64,000 nt of DNA from Rubrivivax rivuli (GTDB lineage Bacteria > Pseudomonadota > Gammaproteobacteria > Burkholderiales > Burkholderiaceae_C). Below the pieces are notes generated by a model. That model searched no databases and was not told the DNA's origin. It saw only the letters and a list, made by a program, of their open reading frames with translations. Positions 16,545 to 25,700 of the stretch are shown in pieces (the first letter of the stretch is position 1; each line of letters opens with the position of its first letter). Made by a program: the position numbers and the translations under genes. Where the stretch lies: contig NZ_SACR01000006.1 of NCBI RefSeq assembly GCF_004016505.1, positions 62,001-126,000 of the forward strand, written 5' to 3'.

Positions 16545-17792
16545 ATGGTCCTGAACATCATCTGGGTGGGGTTCATCCTCATCGGCTTCCTCGTGGCCCT
16601 GGTCAAGCTGGCCCAGGGCGACATGCTGATCTTCACGAAGATCATGACCGGCCTCTTCGACACCGCGAAGACCGGCTTCGACATCTCGCTGGGCCTGGTG
16701 GGCGTGATGAGCCTGTGGCTGGGCATCATGAAGATCGGCGAGCACGCCGGGATGATCACGCTCTTCGCCAAGGGCCTGGACCCGCTGTTCCGCCGCATCT
16801 TCCCCGAGATACCTCGCGCGCACCCGGCCGGCGGCAGCATCGTGATGAACTTCAGCGCCAACATGCTGGGGCTGGACAACGCGGCCACGCCGCTGGGCCT
16901 GAAGGCCATGCGCGAGCTGCAGGAGATCAACCCCAACAAGGAGGTCGCCAGCAACCCGATGATCATGTTCCTGGTGCTCAACACCGCGGGCATCACGCTG
17001 ATCCCCACCTCGGTGATCGCCATCCGCCAGAGCATGGCCGCCAGCCAGGGGCTGACCAACTTCAACGCCGCCGACATCTTCCTGCCCACGTTGATCGGCA
17101 CCTTCATCTCCTTCGCGGCGGGGCTGATCGCGGTGGCCTACGTGCAGCGCATCAAGCTGCTGCAGTGGCCCATCGTGGCCTTCTTCGGCGGCTTCGCGGC
17201 GCTGATGGGGCTGATGTACCTGGGCCTGCGCGGCCTGCCGCCGGCCGAGATGAGCGCCACCATCGGGCTCATCGGCAGCCTGGTGATCTTCGGCGTGATC
17301 GTGCTCTTCGTCGGCGTGGGCGCGGCGCGGCGCATCAACGTCTACGAGTCTTTCGTCGAAGGCGCGAAAGAAGGCTTCGGCGTGGCCATCACCATCATTC
17401 CCTACCTCATCGCCATCCTGGTGGCGATCTCGGTCTTCCGCACGACGGGCTGCATGGACTTCATCGTGGGTGGCATCGGCGCGGCCGTGGTGGCCCTGGG
17501 CATGAACGCCGACTTCGTGCCGGCGCTGCCGGTGGGGCTGATGAAGACGCTGTCGGGCAGCGGCGCGCGCGGCCTGATGGTGGACGTGATGACGACCTAC
17601 GGCGTCGATTCCTTCCAGGGCAAGCTGGCGGCCATCATCCAGGGCTCTACCGAAACCACCTTCTACGTGCTGGCGGTCTACTTCGGCAGCGTCAACATCC
17701 GCAAGACGCGCTACGCGTTGAGCTGCGGCCTCTTCGCCGATTTCGTGGGCGTGGTGGGCGCCATCCTCGTGGGCTATGCCTTCTTCCACTGA
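16545..17792 (+). CDS. nucleoside recognition (Gate) domain membrane protein, SpmA-SpmB fusion type
   Basis: A 415-residue polytopic membrane protein with about ten hydrophobic segments. The N-terminal half matches spore maturation protein A (GGSIVMNFSANMLGLDNAATP, SNPMIMFLVLNTAG) and the C-terminal half SpmB (EGAKEGFGVAITIIPYLIAI, then GLMKTLSGSGARGLM and IIQGSTETTFYVLAVYFG), i.e. two 'Gate' domains fused. In Bacillus the separate proteins contribute to spore core dehydration; in non-sporulating Proteobacteria the fused form is common and probably transports a solute, not yet known. No sporulation genes are near. Confidence 0.88.
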   Translation: MVLNIIWVGFILIGFLVALVKLAQGDMLIFTKIMTGLFDTAKTGFDISLGLVGVMSLWLGIMKIGEHAGMITLFAKGLDPLFRRIFPEIPRAHPAGGSIVMNFSANMLGLDNAATPLGLKAMRELQEINPNKEVASNPMIMFLVLNTAGITLIPTSVIAIRQSMAASQGLTNFNAADIFLPTLIGTFISFAAGLIAVAYVQRIKLLQWPIVAFFGGFAALMGLMYLGLRGLPPAEMSATIGLIGSLVIFGVIVLFVGVGAARRINVYESFVEGAKEGFGVAITIIPYLIAILVAISVFRTTGCMDFIVGGIGAAVVALGMNADFVPALPVGLMKTLSGSGARGLMVDVMTTYGVDSFQGKLAAIIQGSTETTFYVLAVYFGSVNIRKTRYALSCGLFADFVGVVGAILVGYAFFH

Positions 17793-17826
17793 GCCAAGAC
17801 CAGGCGCACGCAGCGCTGCTTTGCAC

Positions 17827-18768
17827 ATGATCTCGAACCTCCCTGCCGTCCGCACGCCCAGCACCCGATCCTCAGCCGCGAAGCGCCGGCTGGCGGGACC
17901 CTCGGCCACTTTGCGGGCACAGGCATGGGCGCCGGCACTGGCTGCGGGTCTGGCGCTGGCCATGGCCACCAGCCCGGCCGGGGCCAGCACCGCCACCCCG
18001 ACGCAGACCGCGGTGCAGGGCAACATCAGCGCCGCGCAAGCTTACGAACAGGCGCTGCGCGAGCACATGAGGTTCTTCCGGGACCAGGTGCTGAAGCAGG
18101 CGGCAAGGCCGAGCTACCAGCTCGAACTCGTGTGGGGCGTGGTGCCGGCCATCGGCACCATCGTCGATCTCGACCCGGCCAACCAGGCCGACCAGGACAC
18201 CTCCTGCGTCGTGCCCAAGGCCGCGCTGCCCGAAGAGCAGCTCATCCGTGAAGTGCCGATGTACACCGAGGTGCAGGCAACCTCGGGCAGCCTGAACCTC
18301 CCGCTGATCGGCCTGGCGCTGGAAAAGCTGAAGATGTTCAGCGTGGCCGGCAGCCAGAAGCAGACCCTGCAGTACGGCATCGCCGACACCCGCCAGGTGC
18401 TGCTCAGCCCGCAGGCGCTGGAACGCCACTTCAAGACCAGCGCAGCCTGCAAGGAAGCGCTGCTGGGCGACGAGACCCAGACCGTGCTGGTGGTGCGGGG
18501 CCTGATCTACGGGCGCGAGACCTTCGAGACCGACGCCACCGCGTCGGCCAGTGCCACCCTGGGCAACCAGGTGGTGGGCGGCATGTCGCTGAAGATCGAT
18601 CCGTCCACGAAGAAGGCCGTCATCGCCGACACCGTGGCCAAGCCGAAGTTCTTCATCGTCAGCGCCGTCAAGCGCGGCCAGCGCGGCAGCAAGATGGAGG
18701 ACATCTTCTCCGCACCCAGCGAAGACGAGATGCGCCGCTTCCGCGAGGCGCTGCAGCGGCGGCGCTGA
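17827..18768 (+). CDS. exported protein of unknown function
   Basis: A 313-residue protein with a long N-terminal positively charged region and hydrophobic segment ending MATSPAGAS (signal peptide, cleavage near residue 55). The mature part is mixed alpha/beta with two Cys (TSCVV, SAACKEALL) and no recognised motif; the end is charged and helical (DEMRRFREALQRRR). Start is uncertain: the frame is open from 17776, which would overlap the previous gene, and no clear ribosome site precedes 17827. It is the last GC-rich gene before the low-GC segment. Confidence 0.6.
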   Translation: MISNLPAVRTPSTRSSAAKRRLAGPSATLRAQAWAPALAAGLALAMATSPAGASTATPTQTAVQGNISAAQAYEQALREHMRFFRDQVLKQAARPSYQLELVWGVVPAIGTIVDLDPANQADQDTSCVVPKAALPEEQLIREVPMYTEVQATSGSLNLPLIGLALEKLKMFSVAGSQKQTLQYGIADTRQVLLSPQALERHFKTSAACKEALLGDETQTVLVVRGLIYGRETFETDATASASATLGNQVVGGMSLKIDPSTKKAVIADTVAKPKFFIVSAVKRGQRGSKMEDIFSAPSEDEMRRFREALQRRR

Positions 18769-19047
18769 CGGCCCGGCTCCCAAGACCGGATGAGACCGTG
18801 CGCCGGGTCAGTCGCGACGCACGTCGCAAGAATTCGACTGAACGATGGGTGCCGCAGGGCGCAGCTCAACGTCAGTCCACCGGAGGCGCAGCGCACCCAG
18901 TCGTGACACCACCTTGGTTGGTGGCAGCCACAGCGATGGATGTCCCCATCAAGCTTGAAATTCCGACGCGCCAGTGTGTTGCATCCTTTCAGGCCTTGCG
19001 ATCAGCTAAGCGCAATGATGCAGAGAGCTCGCATCCAGCCGGCCGCA
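18769..19047. other. intergenic spacer at the start of the low-GC segment
   Basis: No credible gene on either strand. GC content falls noticeably from about 18800 onward, marking the left edge of the probable island; no tRNA or att-like repeat was found here by eye. Confidence 0.4.
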
Positions 19048-19713
19048 TCAGCCCAGCTCGTCACCTGCGGCGCGCGAACTGATCACGCTCACACAGCAAC
19101 TCAGACCTACCGCCTTCGGAAAACAGAGACGGCCGTCCGCGTGATGGCTCTTCCAGTACGAGACGCAAGTGCCGGGAGCGTCTGGCGCTCGGAAGTCAAC
19201 AGAAAGTTCCACGATCGCACCGGGTGCTGTGTATGGCACCGCAACCTGTTGGACCGTTGGCCGCAGCCGCTGCGCGACAACGAGCCTCTCGCCGCTCTTC
19301 GTCATGACGAGCAGTTCATCGTCCATGCAGTTCAGATAGCGGTCCTCCCATGGCACCGACCCTACGTTCTGCACGGCCCAAGTCTTGGTAAAGGTACTGC
19401 CAACCATCACCGGGTGGCCGTCTGGGATGGTGACGTCAGCAACGAACGCGCTCTTGTCGCCGCGTTGACGATAGGCCTGTTGCTGACGTGCTGGAAGCTC
19501 CAGATCTTCAAACACCAGCTGCATCAGCCGCAACGGGTGGACCTTGAGCACCAATGCAAGCTGAACCAAGGTCTCGATTGCGGGTAGGCCGCCACCATGA
19601 GTCCCTGCACTGAGGATCGTCTGCCTGCTCTTGCCTGAACGACGTGCCAGCTCACTGCTGGTCAGCCCCAGTTCCTTGCAGCGATCCCGAAGGTACCGTC
19701 CCAAAGCATTCAA
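19048..19713 (-). CDS. XRE-family regulator fused to an NBR1-type Ig-like domain
   Basis: A 221-residue protein. Residues 1-65 are an XRE/Cro helix-turn-helix (LGRYLRDRCKELGLTSSELA, SGKSRQTIL), with conserved Leu/Ala spacing. Residues about 95-200 look like an NBR1-type immunoglobulin (FW) domain: TFTKTWAVQNVGSVPWEDRY, then VAVPYTAPGAIVELSV and FRAPDAPGTCVSYWKSHHAD-type sequence, with the paired Trp signature. In eukaryotic NBR1 this fold binds proteins; bacterial XRE-NBR1 fusions are known but poorly characterised. The start is TTG at 19713: an in-frame TAG lies just upstream, and GGAGGAG sits eight bases before the TTG. Divergent from the caspase/CHAT cluster, so a likely regulator of it. 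Confidence 0.75.
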   Translation of the reverse strand: MNALGRYLRDRCKELGLTSSELARRSGKSRQTILSAGTHGGGLPAIETLVQLALVLKVHPLRLMQLVFEDLELPARQQQAYRQRGDKSAFVADVTIPDGHPVMVGSTFTKTWAVQNVGSVPWEDRYLNCMDDELLVMTKSGERLVVAQRLRPTVQQVAVPYTAPGAIVELSVDFRAPDAPGTCVSYWKSHHADGRLCFPKAVGLSCCVSVISSRAAGDELG

Positions 19714-20176
19714 ACAGCGCTACTCCTCCAGAAATCGTGGACCACTTACAGGTGAGGGCTGAGGGGTAGCGCGGCTTGACAAACGGATGAGCTGCTAGCC
19801 CCTACCCCTGCAAATGCGGGATCAATGGACGAAGGCCGCCGCGAGGTTGTCCAACGGAATGGACAAGCGAGATGCTAGCTTGAGCATCCAAGCGTGCAGG
19901 CTACCAAGTCCCTCTCTGTTGCAAGGTGACTTGTCGCTCGGCTCGCACAAACTTGTTTTCGGAGTTGACGGAAGGCGTGTGTTGGGTCGACCCCGGCAAC
20001 GTCCGCGAGTTCGCTCCTCAAGTGGATCGCAAAGGGAAGAACTGGCGCCCGAATCAGTACAAGCCGCAACTGCAACCAGCGCGTCAATCATTGGACGATC
20101 CGTATCAGGAGCTGGATTGTCGAAGTGGCATACAAAGACCGGCAACCCTTTCGGACCATTAACGTGAAGGCTGTGT
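19714..20176. other. 463-bp intergenic region between divergent regulator and effector genes
   Basis: Holds the promoters of the XRE-NBR1 gene and of the operon starting at 20177. Several short open frames on both strands (up to 126 codons on the minus strand) lack a ribosome site or recognisable sequence. No clear dyad or terminator was identified. Confidence 0.4.
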
Positions 20177-21214
20177 ATGAAGGCTCTGATCGAAAATCGC
20201 AAATCACAGCGCAGGCTGCTGCTTCCAGCAGGACTGCTGTCGCTGGCGATCGTGACAGTATTCGCTTCCTCCGCCTTGCATGCACAAGACGCGGGTAACG
20301 CGGTACCGCCTCAATCCAGCGCTGTGGCAGCAAGGCCTGCGGGCGAGGACGCAGGGAGCAAGGGACTGGGTGCACTGCTCTTGCTGGCTTTGAAACAACA
20401 GTTCTACTACAGCGTGACCAGTTCTTCGGCTAGCTGGTTCAACTGGCTATTCGGCAAGGTGCAGCCGCCAGGATCTCCCTCAGGAGCTGCGTCGCCAAGT
20501 TACTCGACCCTACCGGCACAAGCAGTACCGTACCAACCAGCGGGCGCGATGACGATCAGCGACCCTGCCGGCGGCCCGCCCCAGACATTTCCCAGCGCGG
20601 ATCAGCAGGCATACGGCGTTCAACTCGCAGTTGAGCAACCGATGTTGGGCATGAAGGCCGTTTTCCTGAATGGTCCGCAAGCAGACGCGCTGCCTCGCCC
20701 AACCGAGCCAGAGGTACCTTTGATGTCGCGTGAGGGTCAGCCGTTGAGCCTGACCGTTTACTCAGGAGATGTATTTGCGCTCTACTTCATACCGACCACG
20801 CCTGGCTTGGTACGGCTGACGAGCATCGACGCAACGCGCTCGCAGGTGCTAGACACGTATGTCGTCGAGCCGGGGGGCAGCAACCGCTTGCCTCGTGAGC
20901 GTCGCGGGGGCATTCAGGTCGACAACAACCCTGGCGACGAGATCTTGCGTATCGAGTACGAACCATGCCTGCCTGAAGCTATTGCCATGCAAGCCAACCT
21001 ATTGCCGTTTCGCGGCAAGCTGCCGCGTTGCGAAAAGCTCATCACTGGCGCGCGTGGCGCATTAGCAAGCAGCGCTGCCGTACGCGGGTTGACGCTGACT
21101 GTCCCGGCGACCTCCGGAAACACCAATGTAGGTGTGCTTGGCACGGGTAAAGACTTTGCACCAGGCCAAGTGATCGTGCATGACATCACTGTGCGTCATT
21201 TCCGTCGTCTATGA
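20177..21214 (+). CDS. exported DUF4384-like protein, first gene of caspase operon
   Basis: A 345-residue exported protein. A signal peptide covers residues 1-37 (LLLPAGLLSLAIVTVFASSA, cleavage after LHA). Then comes a hydrophobic stretch (GLGALLLLALKQQFYY) and a Pro/Ser-rich linker. From about residue 190 the pattern GQPLSLTVYSGDVFALYFIP followed by GLVRLTSID and a Pro-Gly-Gly segment resembles DUF4384, a beta-sandwich usually attached to bacterial caspase-like proteins. The ATG has GAAGG seven bases upstream. Its stop overlaps the caspase gene start as ATGA, so it is coupled to it and may be its partner, substrate or inhibitor; that is inference. Confidence 0.62.
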   Translation: MKALIENRKSQRRLLLPAGLLSLAIVTVFASSALHAQDAGNAVPPQSSAVAARPAGEDAGSKGLGALLLLALKQQFYYSVTSSSASWFNWLFGKVQPPGSPSGAASPSYSTLPAQAVPYQPAGAMTISDPAGGPPQTFPSADQQAYGVQLAVEQPMLGMKAVFLNGPQADALPRPTEPEVPLMSREGQPLSLTVYSGDVFALYFIPTTPGLVRLTSIDATRSQVLDTYVVEPGGSNRLPRERRGGIQVDNNPGDEILRIEYEPCLPEAIAMQANLLPFRGKLPRCEKLITGARGALASSAAVRGLTLTVPATSGNTNVGVLGTGKDFAPGQVIVHDITVRHFRRL

Positions 21215-22776
21215 AAATCAGCATGAATGGCGTCCGCCTGCGTCACCGCGCATATTCAATTCTGTTTTCGGCTTGCAGTCTATTTGGCTTGATTTTGTTG
21301 CCGAGTTGGGCATGTGCTGCGGACCATGTGCTGGTGTTGACGATCAGCGACTACAGCCACGTCAAGCCTCTCCCTGGAGTTCGACATGACCGCGAAAACG
21401 CACTCGAACTAGCGCGGCTGTTGGGCTACGACACCCGGCAGGCACGTTCGCTATCGAATGCCGAGTTGGCCGGAGACGGAATACTGCGCGCAGTCACTGC
21501 ACTTACAGGGCAAGTACGCGAAGGTGATCGTCTCTTCCTGTACTACTCGGGCCATGGAGCCAGCTTTCCGGTCGTTGGAGGTTGCGCCGAGGCGCTGGTG
21601 CCGCAGGACGCAGGTTCTGCGCTGGGTGTACCTGGCTTGGTACGTACTTCCGATCTGATCAAGGCGCTGGACGGTGTTCGCGACAAGCTCTCCGACGCAT
21701 TCGTCTTCTTCGACGCCTGCCACGCAGGCGGATTGCGGGATCTGGTCGCCTCCAGCGGTACCTCCGCACGAAGCGGCTTGCAGCAGGTGGGGACACCCGG
21801 TCTGACCGGGAAGTCGGTACCTATTCGCGGCGGAGAGCATTGCCTAAACGTTGCCAACAGATCCTCGTTCAAGGCGTTTGCTCCCGCCGGAGATTCGTCG
21901 GCCCGAGGGATGGGCTTGTCATTGAGCAGAAACTTCACCTTCGTAGCCGCCGCTCGCGAAGATGAGGAGGCGCTCGATCTTGAGAATCAAGGTGGACTGG
22001 CGACCACCGCCTTGTTGCAATGTGCACGGGATGGCGTGAGCAACATCAGCGGCACCGGCATCGTGAACGTAGACGAGCTGCGCCGCTGCGCACAGCAGCG
22101 AATCAACTCGCTGGTACCGACGATCACTTCGGCACACCGGCCGCACAATGTAGAGGTGTATAGCAATGTGCACAAGGCATTGGCTAACGTCAGGATCAGT
22201 GCGGCGCCGGGCTCTTCGTCTGTGAGCGAAGCCGAGCGAGTCGAAAGGGTCTTTGAGCAGGTAGCCAGCAACTCCAACCCGAATCTTGGTGCCAGTGCGT
22301 GGTTCTCGCGTCAACGTGTGGCTCTGGGACAGCCAGTTGAACTGCACTACTCAGTGCGCAACCCTGGCTTCCTGAGTGTGCTTTACGTTGGCTCGGACCG
22401 TAAGGACATTCAGGCTCTGCTCAGCAATCATCCCGTCCGTCCATCCAGCACTACGCTGCTCGGTCCGACCACGATTACTGAACCTGCGGGCGACAATCGC
22501 TTTCTGGTTCTTTACACCCGGGAGCCAGTGAATTGGACAGCCGTCTTGAATGACGCGAAAGCCGGGCACAAAGTTGCTCTCAGCGCCGCGATCAGCCAGA
22601 GCATTGCCTGCGCGGCAGAAGGGCAGCGCAACGCCACCCCCTTCACGCTCGGTTCTGGGCCCTGCGGAGCACTCCGTAATGCAACGGCATTCGTTCCAAG
22701 CAAAGATGTGACACCAACAAACCACAGCCCATTCGTGGGCTATGGCGCCTGGTTGCTGACAGTGCGTGGCGAGTGA
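21211..22776 (+). CDS. secreted caspase-family (C14) protease with DUF4384-like tail
   Basis: A 521-residue exported clan CD peptidase. Residues 1-37 are a signal peptide (YSILFSACSLFGLILLPSWACA). The caspase-fold domain runs about 38-320: first strand HVLVLTISDYSHVKPLPGVRHD, catalytic His115 in LFLYYSGHGASF and catalytic Cys170 in FVFFDACHAGGLRDL, both intact. Asp169 next to the Cys favours a basic P1 residue as in metacaspases (orthocaspases). The C-terminal third contains RVALGQPVELHYSVRNPGFLSV-type sequence and FLVLYTREPV, as in DUF4384. It is sandwiched by overlaps (ATGA before, GTGA after) between the DUF4384-like gene and the 1348-residue gene. Export is unusual since most bacterial caspase-like effectors act in the cytoplasm. 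Confidence 0.88.
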   Translation: MKISMNGVRLRHRAYSILFSACSLFGLILLPSWACAADHVLVLTISDYSHVKPLPGVRHDRENALELARLLGYDTRQARSLSNAELAGDGILRAVTALTGQVREGDRLFLYYSGHGASFPVVGGCAEALVPQDAGSALGVPGLVRTSDLIKALDGVRDKLSDAFVFFDACHAGGLRDLVASSGTSARSGLQQVGTPGLTGKSVPIRGGEHCLNVANRSSFKAFAPAGDSSARGMGLSLSRNFTFVAAAREDEEALDLENQGGLATTALLQCARDGVSNISGTGIVNVDELRRCAQQRINSLVPTITSAHRPHNVEVYSNVHKALANVRISAAPGSSSVSEAERVERVFEQVASNSNPNLGASAWFSRQRVALGQPVELHYSVRNPGFLSVLYVGSDRKDIQALLSNHPVRPSSTTLLGPTTITEPAGDNRFLVLYTREPVNWTAVLNDAKAGHKVALSAAISQSIACAAEGQRNATPFTLGSGPCGALRNATAFVPSKDVTPTNHSPFVGYGAWLLTVRGE

Positions 22777-25700
22777 TGTTGATTCATTGCCACTTGCAGT
22801 CCAAGCTGTTTTTCCCAATACTCATTCTGCAAGCGCGGCACTGGGCTACCGGTATCGCAGTCGGCTTGCTGATGTTCGGCGCGAGCACAACATACGCCCA
22901 AACTTCTGCGACTGCGCCGGTTTCGGCGGACTGCACGGTCCCACACTTCACGGTGGCTGCAACCAATCTTGGCGAGGTCTCGACTCGCTCACAGGGCCTG
23001 GACTGTGCTGGGCGCCAGCGCGCGCTGGCATTCTTTGGCCGCACTGCCCGACAAATGGAGCATGACGCCAGTGCTGCCCGCGCAGGACCCTGGACTGTCA
23101 ATGGCGAGCGATGGGGTCGCGAAGCAGCAGACTTGGCAGTCAAGAGCAGTCTAGTTAAGGCTGGTGTCGATCTGCTGGTCGCCAAGGCCGCCTACAACGT
23201 TGAACTGGCCAGGGGCGAGTCAGGTAAGGCGCTGAGCAAAGCCGCGGCAGGTGTGCTCAAAGAGGGAGCGGTCTTTGCCTCGCGGCTCTTCTGCAGCAAC
23301 GGCTCAGCCTGTAGTCCTGCGACGGAAAGCACCTACACGTTCGTGGCGGAGTCGCTCAAGCTCGTAGCGCAGGTGCCCGCATGTGCAGAGCGCAACGTGG
23401 TCAAGTGCGCAGACGCGGTCCGTTCGACAGCCAAGTTGTTCGACCTGGTTCGGTCCCTGTCGGGGCAGCCGTCGGATTCAAGCCGGCTGCAGCAGTGGGC
23501 GCAGTTCCTGGCCGCCTGGGTCGGCAGTTCAGTTGACCTCGGTCGTGCCGCCACGAGCGGCAACATGGGCTCAGCATTGGCCGCCAGTGGGGCGCTCGTC
23601 GAAACGGCGCTGAGCAGTCTTACCGGCAAATTCTTCCGTACGGCGAGTGATCTTCCCACTGGCGTTCAGAACGCCGTTGAGATCCTGGGCCATGCCACCG
23701 CTACGTGGACGGCCTGCAAAGGCGCGGAGATGGCGGTGGCTTCCCTGCGCCCGGGCGAGGTCAGTGCTGCGTCGCTCAATTGCGTCTCCAAGCTCAACGA
23801 TTACGTGAACACTCGCTTGGCCGAAATCATGGGCTACTCAATGGCCTTGTTTCAAGCTAGCAAGGAACAGTACCAAGCCAGCACCATTGATGGAGCCCGC
23901 GTCGTAATGGGTGAAGTGTTGCGCTTGGGCGGCTGGGAGCCGACTTTCAGGACGTATGGGCTGGCTGTCGACGAACGGACTGTCCTGGCGACCTCAAAGG
24001 ACTTGCGGATAAGCAAAGCCGTGACGCGGATCGCCGCGCGATACGGCGTCGGGCATAGCGGCGTCGCATCCCTGCACAGCAACTGGTGGGATGGCTGGGC
24101 GGGTGATGTACTTCGCTTGGTGCAGTCGACTTACTGGGAGAACGTGCGCAGCGGAGCGCGCGCGCTGATGGCAAGTCCGCCGGCAGTTGACCAGTATGCC
24201 GGCGTTCGGTTTGAGACAGCGGCCCACACAGGGCCCCCACCAACTGCGACGCTGGAGCGCCCGGCCACCAATACTTGGAACGGCATTGCTGCATTTCCGG
24301 TCAGGGTCAGGGCAAGCCTGCCCAATCAAGGAGTGACTTTGCAATTGCTGAGTCCGGCTGGGCAGATCGTAGCTGCCGCGCCCATGGCCCAGACAGCGGC
24401 GTTTGGCCATGGCGCTGAGCAATGGAGCCTAGATCTATCGGTAGGTACCGCCTTCGTCCGTGTACCTGAAGGCCCCTACAGTCTGCGGGCTGTGGTGGTA
24501 GGTATGGACAACAAGGGCGCGTGGTCAGCGCTGGAGGGGCTGACCGTTCAACGCGCAGCGCAGGCCGCGCTGGCGGTCCGTTTGCTCACCGCGAACACAG
24601 TTTCACGGCCGGACGGTCTGCTCACGGTGCGGGCAGAAACATCGGCCGCTGCCGGACTGGTCCCGTCACTCGTTGTCAACGACCTCCGCGGCGCCACGGT
24701 GTTTCAGGCGCCGTTCAACCTGAAGTTGGCCGCGGCTGGCAGCACCGAGCCGTGGCAGTACTCTGCACCAGTGAGTCCGGCTCTGAAGCCCGGCGATTAC
24801 TTCTTGATCGCTCAGGTGCAATCGGCGGATGGCCGCAGCGCACTGTCGGCGCCTTTGCCGTTGCGGATCGAACCGCTGGTAGCGCAGGCGGTGCCGTCGC
24901 CGACGCCTGCAGTCCCGCCCGTCCTCACGCCAACGCCCAACTTGGCGCCACCGCCATCTGCCTCCCCAGCCCCGATCATCGTTCAGTTGTCGATAACGCC
25001 ACAACCTGCGCAGTCCGGACAGAATCTCACATTCACCGCTCTGCTCGATCGGGCGGCAGAAGTGGTTCGGGGTGAACTGATTTTTGTCGACGCGGGCGGT
25101 GTGGCGGAACCGCTGGTTCAGACCGGACCTGCGCAATGGAGCCGCAGCCGGCCCATCACACAAGCCGGCGTCAATCGCCCGGTTGAAGTCCGACTCCAGA
25201 CACGCAGCGGAGTGTGGATCACCAAGTCCGGAAGCTACACCGTCGCTTCGACAGTTGGCCAGCAACCGCAGCCCACACCCTTGAGCCCTGTACCTGCCGT
25301 GCTTCAACCCTGGCAACAATCGTCGCTCGCATTTGTCAACAACTACCTCGAGGGGCGGGCGCGATGGACGGACTGCTGGGAAGCGGGTGCAGGCAAGCGC
25401 GGAACCTACTGCTATCGGTTCGCACGCCAGGCTGTAGGCTTGCCCGCAATGGGCAGCGCAAATGACGCTTTCGATAACTTGCTGGATCAGGGCCGCGCAA
25501 GCACCGCTGGGTTCGAGACCGCACCGATTGGTGCGCTGATCTTCTATCGGTTCGGCGCCTATGGTCATGTCGCGGTCAAGATCTCAGCGACCGAAGTGGC
25601 AGGTCACGGTAACGAATTGGCGTTTACCTCAGCCTGCCCGCCGATCACTCGTGTGTCACACACAAACTTGACCGCTCGCGCTAGCTATGCTGGCTACCAT

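Noticed and set aside
16532-18026. Long minus-strand frames opposite the SpmA/SpmB-type gene
   Set aside because: Complement of a well-conserved membrane protein; His/Asp/Gln-rich composition shows a shadow.
19822-20202. A 126-codon minus-strand frame between the XRE and DUF4384-like genes
   Set aside because: It overlaps the start of the 20177 gene, has no ribosome site and no recognisable sequence.
20100-20260. Protein-like plus-strand frame running into the 20177 gene (WIVEVAYKDRQPFRTI...)
   Set aside because: No start codon with ribosome site and it continues out of frame through a signal peptide; could be a relic but is not supportable.
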